DNA of 64,000 nucleotides from Streptomyces sp. S.PB5 (lineage in GTDB: Bacteria; Actinomycetota; Actinomycetes; Streptomycetales; Streptomycetaceae): positions 124,001-188,000 of the forward strand of contig NZ_JAQMWP010000019.1 of NCBI RefSeq assembly GCF_030403745.1, in the 5' to 3' direction. The notes beneath the pieces were generated by a model. The model was not told the DNA's origin, did not search any database, and saw only the letters and a list, made by a program, of their open reading frames with translations. Below are positions 23,997-30,725 of the stretch, piece by piece (the first letter of the stretch is position 1; the number at the start of each line of letters is the position of its first letter). The position numbers were made by a program, and so were the translations under genes.

Positions 23997-24875
23997 TTAC
24001 GCGCCGTCACCTATCCCGGCGATGTAATCCAACGAGTCCTCGGGCGAAAGGGCGTGGATCTGAAGGGCGTTGAAGGCCTCGGTATAGGCCTGGAGGTCTT
24101 CTTTCCGTTCGAGGTAGAGGCTACTCGTCAAGTGGTCGAGAACAACCACGTCCAGATCAGATGTGCTCGAAAATGAGAAGATTACGAAAGGCCCTGTGAT
24201 GCCGATGTGCGCTCCCGCGGCGAACGGCAACACCTGAATCCTCACTTGGGGCAACCGGGCCGCCTCGACCAGTCGCCGCAACTGCCGCGCCATCGTCTCG
24301 GGCCCGCCGATCTCCCGCCGCAGCACCGCCTCGTCGAGCACCGCGGTCAGCTCCAGCGGCGGCTCGGCCTTCAGTACGTCCTGCCTGGCCAGCCGCACCT
24401 CGACCAGCGCGTCCAACCGTTCGTCCATGTCGTCCAGCTCGTCACCGACACCGCCCACCGCGGCCCGCGTGACCGCTCGCGCGTAGTCGGGCGTCTGCAG
24501 CAGCCCCGGCACCACGGAGGTCTCCAGCGTGCGCATCGCGCTGGCCTGCGACTCCAGACTGATGAAATCGCGGTACGTCGGTGGCAGTACGCCGCGGTAC
24601 TGGTGCCACCAGTGGTGCCGTCCGCCGCCCTCCTCGGACCCCGCCAACACCAGGAGCAGCTCCCGCAGTTGGCTGTCACACACCTCGTAGACGTCCAGGA
24701 GTAACCGCACATCGGCCGGTTTCACTCCGCTCGCACCGGTCTCGATCCGGCTTACCTTGGACTGGTGCCAGCCCGCCAGCCGCGCCGCCTCACCACTGGT
24801 GAGCCCCGCACCCGTGCGCAATGCACGCAGTTCGGCGCCCAGTTTCCGGCGGCGTACCGCGGGACCGTGCTGCAT
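23997..24875 (-). CDS. XRE-type regulator with DUF5753 domain (WhiJ-like), TTA codon
   Basis: 292 residues. Residues about 8-65 are a helix-turn-helix (ELRALRTGAGLTSGEAARLAGWHQSKVSRIETG). The remainder is the DUF5753 domain (ISLESQASAMRTLETSVVPGLLQTPDYAR...), the usual C-terminal half of WhiJ-family regulators in sporulating actinomycetes. One leucine codon (24704-24702, minus strand, in VRLLLDVY) is TTA, so translation may depend on the bldA tRNA. It heads a pair with the DUF397 gene and is divergent from an RsbW-like ATPase gene. Probably a developmental or stress regulator. Confidence 0.92.
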   Translation of the reverse strand: MQHGPAVRRRKLGAELRALRTGAGLTSGEAARLAGWHQSKVSRIETGASGVKPADVRLLLDVYEVCDSQLRELLLVLAGSEEGGGRHHWWHQYRGVLPPTYRDFISLESQASAMRTLETSVVPGLLQTPDYARAVTRAAVGGVGDELDDMDERLDALVEVRLARQDVLKAEPPLELTAVLDEAVLRREIGGPETMARQLRRLVEAARLPQVRIQVLPFAAGAHIGITGPFVIFSFSSTSDLDVVVLDHLTSSLYLERKEDLQAYTEAFNALQIHALSPEDSLDYIAGIGDGA

Positions 24876-24946
24876 GGGCTACTCCTTACTCCTTCCGGGC
24901 CGCCCAAATACGGTCTTCCGTCGGAGAGTTCACCGCTTCGAGCGAC

Positions 24947-24962
24947 AGATATATGCATATCT
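24947..24962. promoter_or_regulatory. AT-rich dyad in the XRE/ATPase divergent promoter
   Basis: AGATAT-ATGC-ATATCT (24947-24962) is a 6-bp inverted repeat in strikingly AT-rich sequence for this genome. It lies 72 bp upstream of the XRE gene and about 125 bp upstream of the ATPase gene. It may be the XRE operator or part of a promoter. Confidence 0.45.
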
Positions 24963-25087
24963 TGGTGGATCGGCACCGAGACCGCCCTGGTAATGGCAGT
25001 CTGACGAAGAAGCACCAGTCCGGGACCGTACTCGAACCATCCGCTCCGTGTCGGACTGCGGTCCCGTGGGAAAGGGACGACGTCGCC

Positions 25088-25546
25088 ATGGCAGACCATC
25101 TGGAAGCATCCGTCACTCTGCCGAGCGATCCCGCCTCGGTCTCCGCGGCCCGCACATACGTCATCGGCACCCTGGCGGAGTGGGGTCTGCCGGCGGACAC
25201 GGAGGTGGCGGACACCATCCGGCTCATCGTCTCCGAACTCGCCACCAACGCCGTACAGCACACCTTCGGTCAGTCACCCACCTTCACGGTGGACATCCTC
25301 CTCGACCGTGACGAGCAGCTCCGCATCGGCGTCACCGACAGCCACCCCCGCTTCCCCAAGCGGCTCCCGGCCGCCGTGCAGCAGGACAACGGCCGCGGCA
25401 TGGTGATCATCCGCTGGCTCACCGCGGAGTGCGGCGGCAAGCTGAGAGTGAGGCCGACCCGCGAGGGCGGCAAGACCGTCTCCATCGAACTCCCGTGGAC
25501 GGTACGGGCGGAGCCGGTCTCGGCGGCGGGCCAGCAGGAGCCGTGA
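25088..25546 (+). CDS. RsbW-like anti-sigma/GHKL ATPase
   Basis: 152 residues from the ATG at 25088; the longer open frame upstream lacks protein-like composition. A GHKL ATP-binding domain: N-box IVSELATNAVQHTFG near residue 47, G1 box VTDSHPRFPKR, and G2 box QDNGRGMVIIRWL. Single-domain proteins of this kind act as anti-sigma factor kinases or switch proteins. Streptomyces has dozens, frequently next to XRE-DUF397 pairs as here. The partner sigma factor or antagonist is not encoded nearby. Confidence 0.9.
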   Translation: MADHLEASVTLPSDPASVSAARTYVIGTLAEWGLPADTEVADTIRLIVSELATNAVQHTFGQSPTFTVDILLDRDEQLRIGVTDSHPRFPKRLPAAVQQDNGRGMVIIRWLTAECGGKLRVRPTREGGKTVSIELPWTVRAEPVSAAGQQEP

Positions 25547-25800
25547 CGTCCCCGTCAGCCGTGCCGAGCGCGCCGCGCAGCAGCGCCCGGTCCCGGCAGC
25601 CGCACCCACACCGGGGGCGCCGCCGTCCGCGCCAAGGGGGTGGCCAGGAGGTGGAACTCGTCAGCGTATGGCCGGGGAGGTCATCAGGACCGGCTCCTCC
25701 ATCAGGCTCGGCTCGGCGCTGGCTGTCGCGGGGAGCGGGACCGGAGGCCACCACTGCAGTCGCCGCGGTTCTCCTCCGGCAGGGAACCGCCGGCGGCCCC
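25547..25800. other. Gap without a recognised gene
   Basis: Together with the terminator that follows, this makes a 302-bp gap. Short frames on both strands were read and have no ribosome-binding site and no protein-like sequence. It is probably spacer between the ATPase gene and the convergent NlpC/P60 gene. Confidence 0.5.
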
Positions 25801-25840
25801 GTGGGGGGTGATGGCAGGTCAAGTCGCCACCACCCCCCAC
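25801..25840 (-). terminator. Terminator of the NlpC/P60 gene
   Basis: 25801-25815 and 25826-25840 form a 15-bp stem (GTGGGGGGTG paired with CACCCCCCAC at the base, one G-U wobble on the minus-strand RNA) with a 10-nt loop. It lies 9 bp past the stop of the peptidase gene. Confidence 0.8.
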
Positions 25841-25848
25841 GAGTCGGG

Positions 25849-26322
25849 TCACTTGACCCGGCCGTACCAGACGCTCTTGCTCCAGATCTTCTCCAGCTTC
25901 ACGACCTCCCCGGTCTTCGGGGAGTGCCAGATCTTCCCCTTCCCCGCGTAGATACCGACGTGGTACACGTTCGACCCCGAGTGGAAGAACACGAGGTCTC
26001 CGGCCTTGCGGTTGCTGGAGGAGATGTGGCGGGTCTTGTTGTACTGCTGGGCCGCCGTACGAGGCAGCTTCTTGCCCGCCTTCTTGTACGAGTAGAGCGT
26101 GAGCCCCGAGCAGTCGAAGCGGTGCGGCCCCGCGGCGCCGTACTTGTACGGGGAGCCCTTTTTGGAGGCCGCTACCTGGAGTGCCTTCTTCGCTGGTGTC
26201 GCGGCCTCGGCATCGGACGACATGCCCGGGACCACGAGAGAGCCGCCCACTGCGGCGATGGTGAGAGCCGAAGCCGTACCGGCTCGGGCCATCAGCGACG
26301 GGACACGATTGAGCGCAGTCAT
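25849..26322 (-). CDS. Secreted NlpC/P60 (C40) cell-wall peptidase
   Basis: 157 residues from the ATG at 26322. A signal peptide covers about residues 1-40 (basic start, hydrophobic ALTIAAVGGSLVV, cleavage near AEAAT). The catalytic domain has the nucleophile in FDCSGLTLYSY, His in YHVGIYAGKGKIWHS, and the third polar residue just after, typical of gamma-D-glutamyl-diaminopimelate endopeptidases that cut peptidoglycan stems. It is a minimal enzyme with no binding domain. The leader is a c-di-AMP riboswitch, placing it among cell-wall hydrolases controlled by this nucleotide during spore germination and growth. Confidence 0.93.
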   Translation of the reverse strand: MTALNRVPSLMARAGTASALTIAAVGGSLVVPGMSSDAEAATPAKKALQVAASKKGSPYKYGAAGPHRFDCSGLTLYSYKKAGKKLPRTAAQQYNKTRHISSSNRKAGDLVFFHSGSNVYHVGIYAGKGKIWHSPKTGEVVKLEKIWSKSVWYGRVK

Positions 26323-26325
26323 GCG

Positions 26326-26560
26326 CAACCCTTCGTCAGCCGCCTGTGAAGGATGACCTGTCGGATTCGGGCTGGCGAAGTTGCCCGGCCGCAAGTTGCG
26401 GCTTCACCCCAAGGGCTGCTCGGAACGGCCGATGACGGCTGCTCCGGCGACCCGTCGTGCTTGGGTCCTCCACTCCTGCCGATCCACTCCTGTCGACTCG
26501 GTCATCCGGGCGGCGGCAGGACTCGGCGTCCACCCGGATCGCCCCGCCGCTGTGGCGGGG
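26326..26560 (-). ncRNA. c-di-AMP (ydaO/yuaA) riboswitch
   Basis: The leader of the NlpC/P60 gene on the minus strand has the recognisable ydaO features of Streptomyces: GGGTGGACGCCGAGTCC near the 5' side, GGAGGACCCAAGCACG, then TTGGGGTGAAGCCGC, a GCGGCCGGGC pair, and the conserved CGCCAGCCCGAATCCGACAG followed by GGCTGACGAAGG just before the start. Riboswitches of this class turn expression off when c-di-AMP binds. Boundaries are approximate. A switch hairpin was not modelled. Confidence 0.88.
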
Positions 26561-26816
26561 GCTTGTCGTCAGACAGGGATCTTCACGCACTCAACGCCGA
26601 AAATCCCAATGGAATCGGGGATTTGTGTTGTTACTCACCACTCACCCGTTCGGGTGGACACTCGACTGTTCGAGGGAGCGTCCAGGGGGTCGAGGGTGCT
26701 CGGACCAGCAGCGGAGGTACTGGTTCCGGAGCGGGGCTACGCGCGTTGCGCAACCTTTTAGGCCCTGTCAAAGGAGAGGCGACTACTCCAAAGGGGGGTA
26801 CGTCTTTTGGTCCGTT
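26561..26816. other. Riboswitch upstream region, no gene
   Basis: About 250 bp between the riboswitch and the small clpP partner gene. It is comparatively AT-rich at 26600-26640 and contains a small perfect hairpin CACCCGTTCGGGTG (26643-26656). The promoter of the riboswitch transcript should be here; a convincing -35/-10 pair was not found. Open frames across it run antisense to the riboswitch and are not supported. Confidence 0.5.
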
Positions 26817-27128
26817 TCAACCCCGGTCCGGACACTGCGGCGGCACGGCGACCCGGGCGGTGCGCCGCTCGCCGTCGAGCACCCGCAGAGCCCGCGCCAG
26901 CGTCTCGGCGTGCACCTCGGTCTCGCCGCGCTGATGCATCGTCACCAGCGCGTCGCGCAGCTCCGCCGCCTTGGCGACCAGCGCCTGGGCGGCCCGAAGT
27001 CCACGGTACGTGTCTCCGTGGCGCGCCGGGTTGATACGGCCGAGCAGGTCGACCACGTCCAGATAACGGTCGATCAACTCGCCCTCGGCCCGCGTCAGGG
27101 CGGGCAGCGGAGGAAGGTCCGGCACCAT
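26817..27128 (-). CDS. Small helical protein co-transcribed with clpP
   Basis: 103 residues, function unknown. Mostly helical and charged: LTRAEGELIDRYLDVVDLLGRINPARHGDTYRGLRAAQ and AAELRDALVTMHQRGETEVHAETLARALRVLDG. No signal peptide or membrane segment. It starts 6 nt after the clpP-like gene stop, so it belongs to that transcript. I recall this gene following the same clpP paralogue in other Streptomyces, suggesting a functional link such as an adaptor or regulator, but that is inference. Confidence 0.8.
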   Translation of the reverse strand: MVPDLPPLPALTRAEGELIDRYLDVVDLLGRINPARHGDTYRGLRAAQALVAKAAELRDALVTMHQRGETEVHAETLARALRVLDGERRTARVAVPPQCPDRG

Positions 27129-27134
27129 CGCCGC

Positions 27135-27770
27135 TCACCGGGTGCCGGGTGCGGCGGGCGAGGCCTTCCGGCTGGGGATGATCCCGTCCACCAGCCCGTA
27201 CTCCAGGGCCTCCTGGGCGTCCAGGATCTTGTCCCGCTCGATGTCCGCGGTGACTTGCTCCCGGCTGCGCCCGGTGTGCCGTACGAGGAGTTCCTCCAGG
27301 CGGCCCCGGACGCGCATCAACTCCGCGGCCTGGATGGCCAGATCGCTGGCCTGTCCCTCCACCGGCTGGGACAGCGACGGCTGATGGACCACCATCCGCG
27401 CGCCCGGAAGCGCGAAGCGCTTGCCCGGGGTGCCCGCCGCCAGCAGCACCGCGGCCGAGGAGCCGGCCTGGCCCAGGCAGATCGTCTCCACGTCGCAGCT
27501 GACGTACTGCATCGTGTCGTAGATCGCCGACATCGCGCTGAACGCGCCGCCGGGGGAATTGATGTAGAGGGAGATGTCCCGGTCCGGATCCTGGTACTCG
27601 AGGTGCATGAACTGCGCCATCACATCGTTCGCCGAGATGTCGTCGACCTGCGTCCCGAGGAAGACGATCCGCTCCTCCAGCAGCTTCGAGTAGGGATCCA
27701 TCGTCTTCTGACCGGAGCTCGTGCGTTCCGTGAACTCGGGCAGTACGTGGCGGGCGGTCGGTCGGGTCAT
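27135..27770 (-). CDS. clpP: ClpP-family serine protease subunit (accessory paralogue)
   Basis: 211 residues with RBS AGGAGGGG before the ATG. Catalytic Ser lies in GQAGSSAAVLLAAG, where most ClpPs have GQAASMAAVLL; His is in VVHQPS and Asp in DKILDAQEALEYGLVDGI. The fold is complete, so it is probably active as part of a mixed or alternative Clp protease barrel. No ClpX/ClpC gene is nearby, and it is not the main tandem clpP1P2 locus. It is divergent from a Phd-type antitoxin gene, and antitoxins are common Clp substrates. Confidence 0.92.
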   Translation of the reverse strand: MTRPTARHVLPEFTERTSSGQKTMDPYSKLLEERIVFLGTQVDDISANDVMAQFMHLEYQDPDRDISLYINSPGGAFSAMSAIYDTMQYVSCDVETICLGQAGSSAAVLLAAGTPGKRFALPGARMVVHQPSLSQPVEGQASDLAIQAAELMRVRGRLEELLVRHTGRSREQVTADIERDKILDAQEALEYGLVDGIIPSRKASPAAPGTR

Positions 27771-27798
27771 GGTGCCCCTCCTTCTGCGTCTGTAAAAA

Positions 27799-27832
27799 AT
27801 GTACAGGATGTACGTGACGTTAGAATGAGGTC
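27799..27832 (+). promoter_or_regulatory. Promoter and GTAC repeats of the Phd-type antitoxin gene
   Basis: TAGAAT (27821-27826) ends 6 nt before the ATG at 27833, so the mRNA is probably leaderless. Two direct copies of ATGTAC (27799-27804 and 27808-27813), 9 bp apart with palindromic GTAC cores, lie over the expected -35 region and are candidate binding sites for the encoded Phd/YefM protein. The 62-bp gap is shared with the divergent clpP gene. Confidence 0.55.
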
Positions 27833-28129
27833 ATGGCCTACGAGATTCCGGTGACGCAAGCCAGGGCTGAGCTCGCCGATCTGATCAACCGTGTGGTGTA
27901 CGGCGGTGAGCGCGTGGTCGTGACCCGCCACGGCAAGCCCCTCGTCGCCCTGGTCTCCGCCGCCGACCTGGAACGACTGGAGAAGCTCGCGGAACCGGCC
28001 GCACCCGCCGAACTCGCCGAGGAGCAGGTGATCAGCGCGGTCTCGGCCGTCCGTGAAGTCGCGTCCGCTCCTCGCGAACAGCAGCGGTTCGGGATCGCGG
28101 CGCACCACCGGGGCACCGGAGCCTCCTGA
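27833..28129 (+). CDS. Phd/YefM-family antitoxin, apparently solitary
   Basis: 98 residues. The N-terminal Phd/YefM fold is clear: YEIPVTQARAELADLINRVVYGGERVVVTRHGKPLVALVSAADLERLE. The C-terminus is acidic then variable (AEEQVISAVSAVREVA...), as in toxin-binding tails. No toxin gene follows: only 90 bp and a terminator separate it from the convergent permease gene. It may regulate itself and the neighbouring clpP gene, or neutralise a toxin encoded elsewhere. Confidence 0.88.
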   Translation: MAYEIPVTQARAELADLINRVVYGGERVVVTRHGKPLVALVSAADLERLEKLAEPAAPAELAEEQVISAVSAVREVASAPREQQRFGIAAHHRGTGAS

Positions 28130-28160
28130 CACACGAACAGGGTCTCCTGGCACACGAAAA

Positions 28161-28200
28161 GACCGTGCACCCCCGTCCGCTACAGCGGGGGTGCACGGTC
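28161..28200. terminator. Bidirectional terminator
   Basis: A perfect 15-bp stem (GACCGTGCACCCCCG at 28161-28175 with its complement at 28186-28200) and 10-nt loop, between the convergent antitoxin and permease genes. An A-run (GAAAA) precedes it on the plus strand, giving a U-run for the minus transcript. Confidence 0.9.
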
Positions 28201-28219
28201 CGATCGGGTTGCCGGCCGG

Positions 28220-29221
28220 TCAGCCGACGGTCGCCAACTCGCGCTCCGCCACCGGCTCGACGCCCGCCCGGCGTGCCTTGAGCGCGTGCCCGAGCAGCAC
28301 CGCGCCCAGGCCGAGCGCGGTCCACCAGGTCAGGGTGAGCACGGGGCCGGTCGCCGCGGCGCCGTCGAAGTAGGCGACCGAGCGCATCAGGGTCGCGCTC
28401 GCCCCCGGCGGCAGCCACTGGCCGATCGTGCCGACCGGCTCGGGCAGCATCTGCGGCGCCGACGCCGCCCCCGACCAGGGGTTGCCGAAGAACATGACGA
28501 CGCCCGCGGTGATCCCCACGCCGGCGGTGCCGAGGAGTGCGGCGAGACCGGCCACGGCACCGCTCACGGCCAGGGTCGTCAGCCCGAACGCCCCGGCCTC
28601 GGCCCACCAGTCACCGGCGAGCACCCCGAGCCAGCTGTCCGCGATGCCGGCTGCGGCCACCCCGACCAGGGCCGAGGCGCCGACCAGGGCGGCCACGGCC
28701 CGGGTGCCGCGCAGCCCGCTGAAGGTGACCAGCGCGCCCGCCGCCATTCCGGCCAGGGCCAGTGGCAGCACGCTGGCGCTCAGGGCCGCGCCGCGCGGAT
28801 CGTTCGCCGGCGCGGCCACCACGTCGACCGTCCTGACCTGCGCGCCGGCGGCGGCCGCCTGCTCCGCCACCGCCTGTTGCAGCAGCTGGGCGACGGCCGG
28901 GCTCGCGGCCGACGCGGTCAGCAGTTCGGGCCCCTCAGGGGTGACCACGACGGCGCCGTATACGGCCCGGTCCTTGATGGCGGCCCGGGCTCCGGCCTCG
29001 TCCGGGTAGCGGTGGATCTCGAACGCGCCCTCGTGGCGGTTCAGTTGCTTCTCCACCTGGGCGGTGGCCGCGGCCGGCCCGGCCACGCCGAGCGGGAGGT
29101 CGCGGGGTGCGGTGCGGGCGGCGGGCCAGGCGAAGGCCCACAGGGCGAGCGCGGCGAGGACCGGGACCAGGACGGCGATCGCGATCATGCGGCGTGCGTT
29201 GCCGGCGGGGGCGGTGGACAT
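28220..29221 (-). CDS. Membrane permease of the YhgE/ABC-2 type
   Basis: 333 residues. One membrane segment near the N-terminus (MIAIAVLVPVLAALALWAFAW), then an extracytoplasmic domain of about 130 residues (LPLGVAGPAAATAQVEKQL...), then five or six membrane segments (about 150-310) with NPWSGAASAPQMLPEPVGTIGQWLPPGA. This resembles the C-terminal ABC-2-like membrane domain of YhgE/Pip proteins. No ATPase is adjacent. It is divergent from a TetR gene whose intergenic region has two identical-type operator repeats, so it is probably the efflux-related target of that regulator. Confidence 0.82.
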   Translation of the reverse strand: MSTAPAGNARRMIAIAVLVPVLAALALWAFAWPAARTAPRDLPLGVAGPAAATAQVEKQLNRHEGAFEIHRYPDEAGARAAIKDRAVYGAVVVTPEGPELLTASAASPAVAQLLQQAVAEQAAAAGAQVRTVDVVAAPANDPRGAALSASVLPLALAGMAAGALVTFSGLRGTRAVAALVGASALVGVAAAGIADSWLGVLAGDWWAEAGAFGLTTLAVSGAVAGLAALLGTAGVGITAGVVMFFGNPWSGAASAPQMLPEPVGTIGQWLPPGASATLMRSVAYFDGAAATGPVLTLTWWTALGLGAVLLGHALKARRAGVEPVAERELATVG

Positions 29222-29251
29222 GGCGGGTTCCTTCCGGAGCGGATTAAAAAA

Positions 29252-29328
29252 GAAGGATCGTTCGTTTTACGGCTGTCCCCACCGTCCTGCCAGATCCGTG
29301 CCTTGTCAAGAAGGAACGTTCGTTTTAC
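29252..29328. promoter_or_regulatory. Duplicated TetR operator
   Basis: Two 19-bp direct copies, GAAGGATCGTTCGTTTTAC (29252-29270) and GAAGGAACGTTCGTTTTAC (29310-29328), differ at one base. Each has a GAACGTTC-like dyad core. One copy lies 31 bp from the permease start and the other 10 bp from the TetR start, so one regulator could close both divergent promoters. TACTTT (29325-29330) is a possible -10 for a leaderless TetR transcript. Confidence 0.75.
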
Positions 29329-29338
29329 TTTGGTGACC

Positions 29339-29968
29339 ATGGCCCGTGTATCCCAGGAACACCTCGACGCCCGCCGCCGGCAGATCCTCGACGGCGCCGC
29401 GATCTGCTTCGCCCGCAACGGCTTCCACGCCACGTCCATGCAGGACGTGCTCAAGGAGGTCGACCTCTCGGCCGGGGCGGTCTACCGCTACTTCAGCGGT
29501 AAGGACGAGCTGATCGCCGCGATCGTCGGCGAGGTGCTCGTCCAGGTCCGGGACGGCTTCGAGGAGGCCGCCCGCAGCACCCCGCCCCCGTCGCCGGACC
29601 TCCTGGTGGCGTCGGTGCTCAGCCGCGTCCTCGCCACCAAGGAGTCCCTGACGGTGGACGGACGGCCGGCGTTCCCGGGGCTCGTCGTCCAGGTGTGGGC
29701 GGAGACCATCCGCAACGAGGAGCTGGCCGCCGTCCTGCACGAGGGCTACGGCGCGGTGCGCGAGGCCTGGACGCGGATCGTCCGGGCACACCAGGACGCG
29801 GGGACGATCCGGTCGGACGTCCCCCCGGAGTACGTGGCCCGCACCATGATGGCGGCCGCGATGGGCTTCCTCGCCCAGCAGGCGCTGTTCGGGCCTGCGC
29901 CCACTGAGATCCTGCGGGACGGTCTACGGGCGTTGATGAGCGCGCCGGACGAAGCCGGCGCGAACTGA
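29339..29968 (+). CDS. TetR-family transcriptional regulator
   Basis: 209 residues from the ATG at 29339. The helix-turn-helix is at about residues 14-60: RRQILDGAAICFARNGFHATSMQDVLKEVDLSAGAVYRYFSGKDELI. The C-terminal ligand-binding half is helical. It is divergent from the permease gene, with two operator-like repeats between, so it most likely represses the permease and itself in response to a permease substrate. The longer open frame upstream is antisense to the permease gene and is not coding. Confidence 0.93.
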   Translation: MARVSQEHLDARRRQILDGAAICFARNGFHATSMQDVLKEVDLSAGAVYRYFSGKDELIAAIVGEVLVQVRDGFEEAARSTPPPSPDLLVASVLSRVLATKESLTVDGRPAFPGLVVQVWAETIRNEELAAVLHEGYGAVREAWTRIVRAHQDAGTIRSDVPPEYVARTMMAAAMGFLAQQALFGPAPTEILRDGLRALMSAPDEAGAN

Positions 29969-29983
29969 TGGATCACAGCTCGG

Positions 29984-30015
29984 TTAACTTGCTTGAAATG
30001 CGGTCCAACTAGCCT
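29984..30015 (+). promoter_or_regulatory. Candidate GlnR box and promoter of the urease operon
   Basis: TTAAC-TTGCTT-GAAAT (29984-29999) fits the GlnR half-site pair (GTnAC-6 nt-GAAAC) at most positions. It is followed by TAGCCT (30010-30015), a possible -10. Urease genes are known nitrogen-regulated GlnR targets in S. coelicolor. It lies 84 bp before the ureA start; the binding is inferred. Confidence 0.55.
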
Positions 30016-30098
30016 GCCGCCACGCCACCAGGGACTTTGCCCAGGGGCTGCGGCAACCGGACCCCGCACGGTCCGGAGCGAGGACTGTGAGGTGGGAC

Positions 30099-30401
30099 GT
30101 GCAACTGACCCCGCACGAGCAAGAGAGGCTGCTCATCCACGTGGCGGCCGACGTGGCCGAGAAGCGCCGGGCCCGCGGGCTCAAGCTGAACCACCCGGAG
30201 GCGGTCGCCCTCATCACGTCGCACATCCTCGAGGGTGCCCGTGACGGTCGTACCGTCGCCGAGCTCATGTCCTCGGGGCGCAAGCTGCTCACCCGGGACG
30301 ACGTCATGGAGGGCATCCCCGAGATGATCCACGACGTCCAGGTCGAGGCGACCTTCCCGGACGGCACCAAGCTCGTCACCGTCCACGACCCGATCGTCTG
30401 A
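30099..30401 (+). CDS. ureA: Urease gamma subunit
   Basis: 100 residues beginning VQLTPHEQERLLIHVAADVAEKR. The GTG at 30099 matches the usual UreA N-terminus; a GTG four codons earlier (30087) is also open with its own AGG-rich site. UreA contains ARGLKLNHPEAVALITSHILEGARDG and EMIHDVQVEATFPDGTKLVTVH, diagnostic of the family. With UreB and UreC it forms the cytosolic nickel urease that splits urea into ammonia and carbamate. First gene of the operon, behind a candidate GlnR site. Confidence 0.95.
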   Translation: MQLTPHEQERLLIHVAADVAEKRRARGLKLNHPEAVALITSHILEGARDGRTVAELMSSGRKLLTRDDVMEGIPEMIHDVQVEATFPDGTKLVTVHDPIV

Positions 30402-30413
30402 CGGGGGACCGCC

Positions 30414-30725
30414 GTGATTCCCGGAGAGATCCTTTTCGCCGAGGGCTCGATCGTCTACAACGAGGGCCGTGAGGTCACCCGGCTCACCGTCCTCAACGCC
30501 GCCGACCGGCCCGTCCAGGTCGGCTCCCACTACCACTTCGCCGAGGCCAACCCCGGCCTGGAGTTCGACCGCGCCGCCGCGCGCGGCAAGCGGCTGAACG
30601 TCGCCGCCGGCACCGCCGTACGCTTCGAGCCCGGGATCCCCGTCGACGTCGAACTCGTCCCGCTCGCCGGCGCCCGTGTGGTGCCGGGCCTGCGCGGGGA
30701 GACCGGAGGTGCCCTCGATGCCTGA
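30414..30725 (+). CDS. ureB: Urease beta subunit
   Basis: 103 residues from a GTG start 12 bp after ureA. Typical sequence: IPGEILFAEGSIVYNEGREVTRLTVLNAADRPVQVGSHYHFAEANPGLEFDRAAARGKRLN. It is a structural subunit of the urease trimer of heterotrimers, without metal ligands of its own. The stop overlaps the ureC start by 8 nt (ATGCCTGA), indicating translational coupling. Confidence 0.96.
   Translation: MIPGEILFAEGSIVYNEGREVTRLTVLNAADRPVQVGSHYHFAEANPGLEFDRAAARGKRLNVAAGTAVRFEPGIPVDVELVPLAGARVVPGLRGETGGALDA

Noticed and set aside
26381..26761. 126-codon plus-strand open frame
   Set aside because: It overlaps the riboswitch in antisense and has no protein-like pattern.
26735..26770. TTGACA on the minus strand (26770-26765) as the -35 of the riboswitch promoter
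   Set aside because: No acceptable -10 at 16-19 bp distance.
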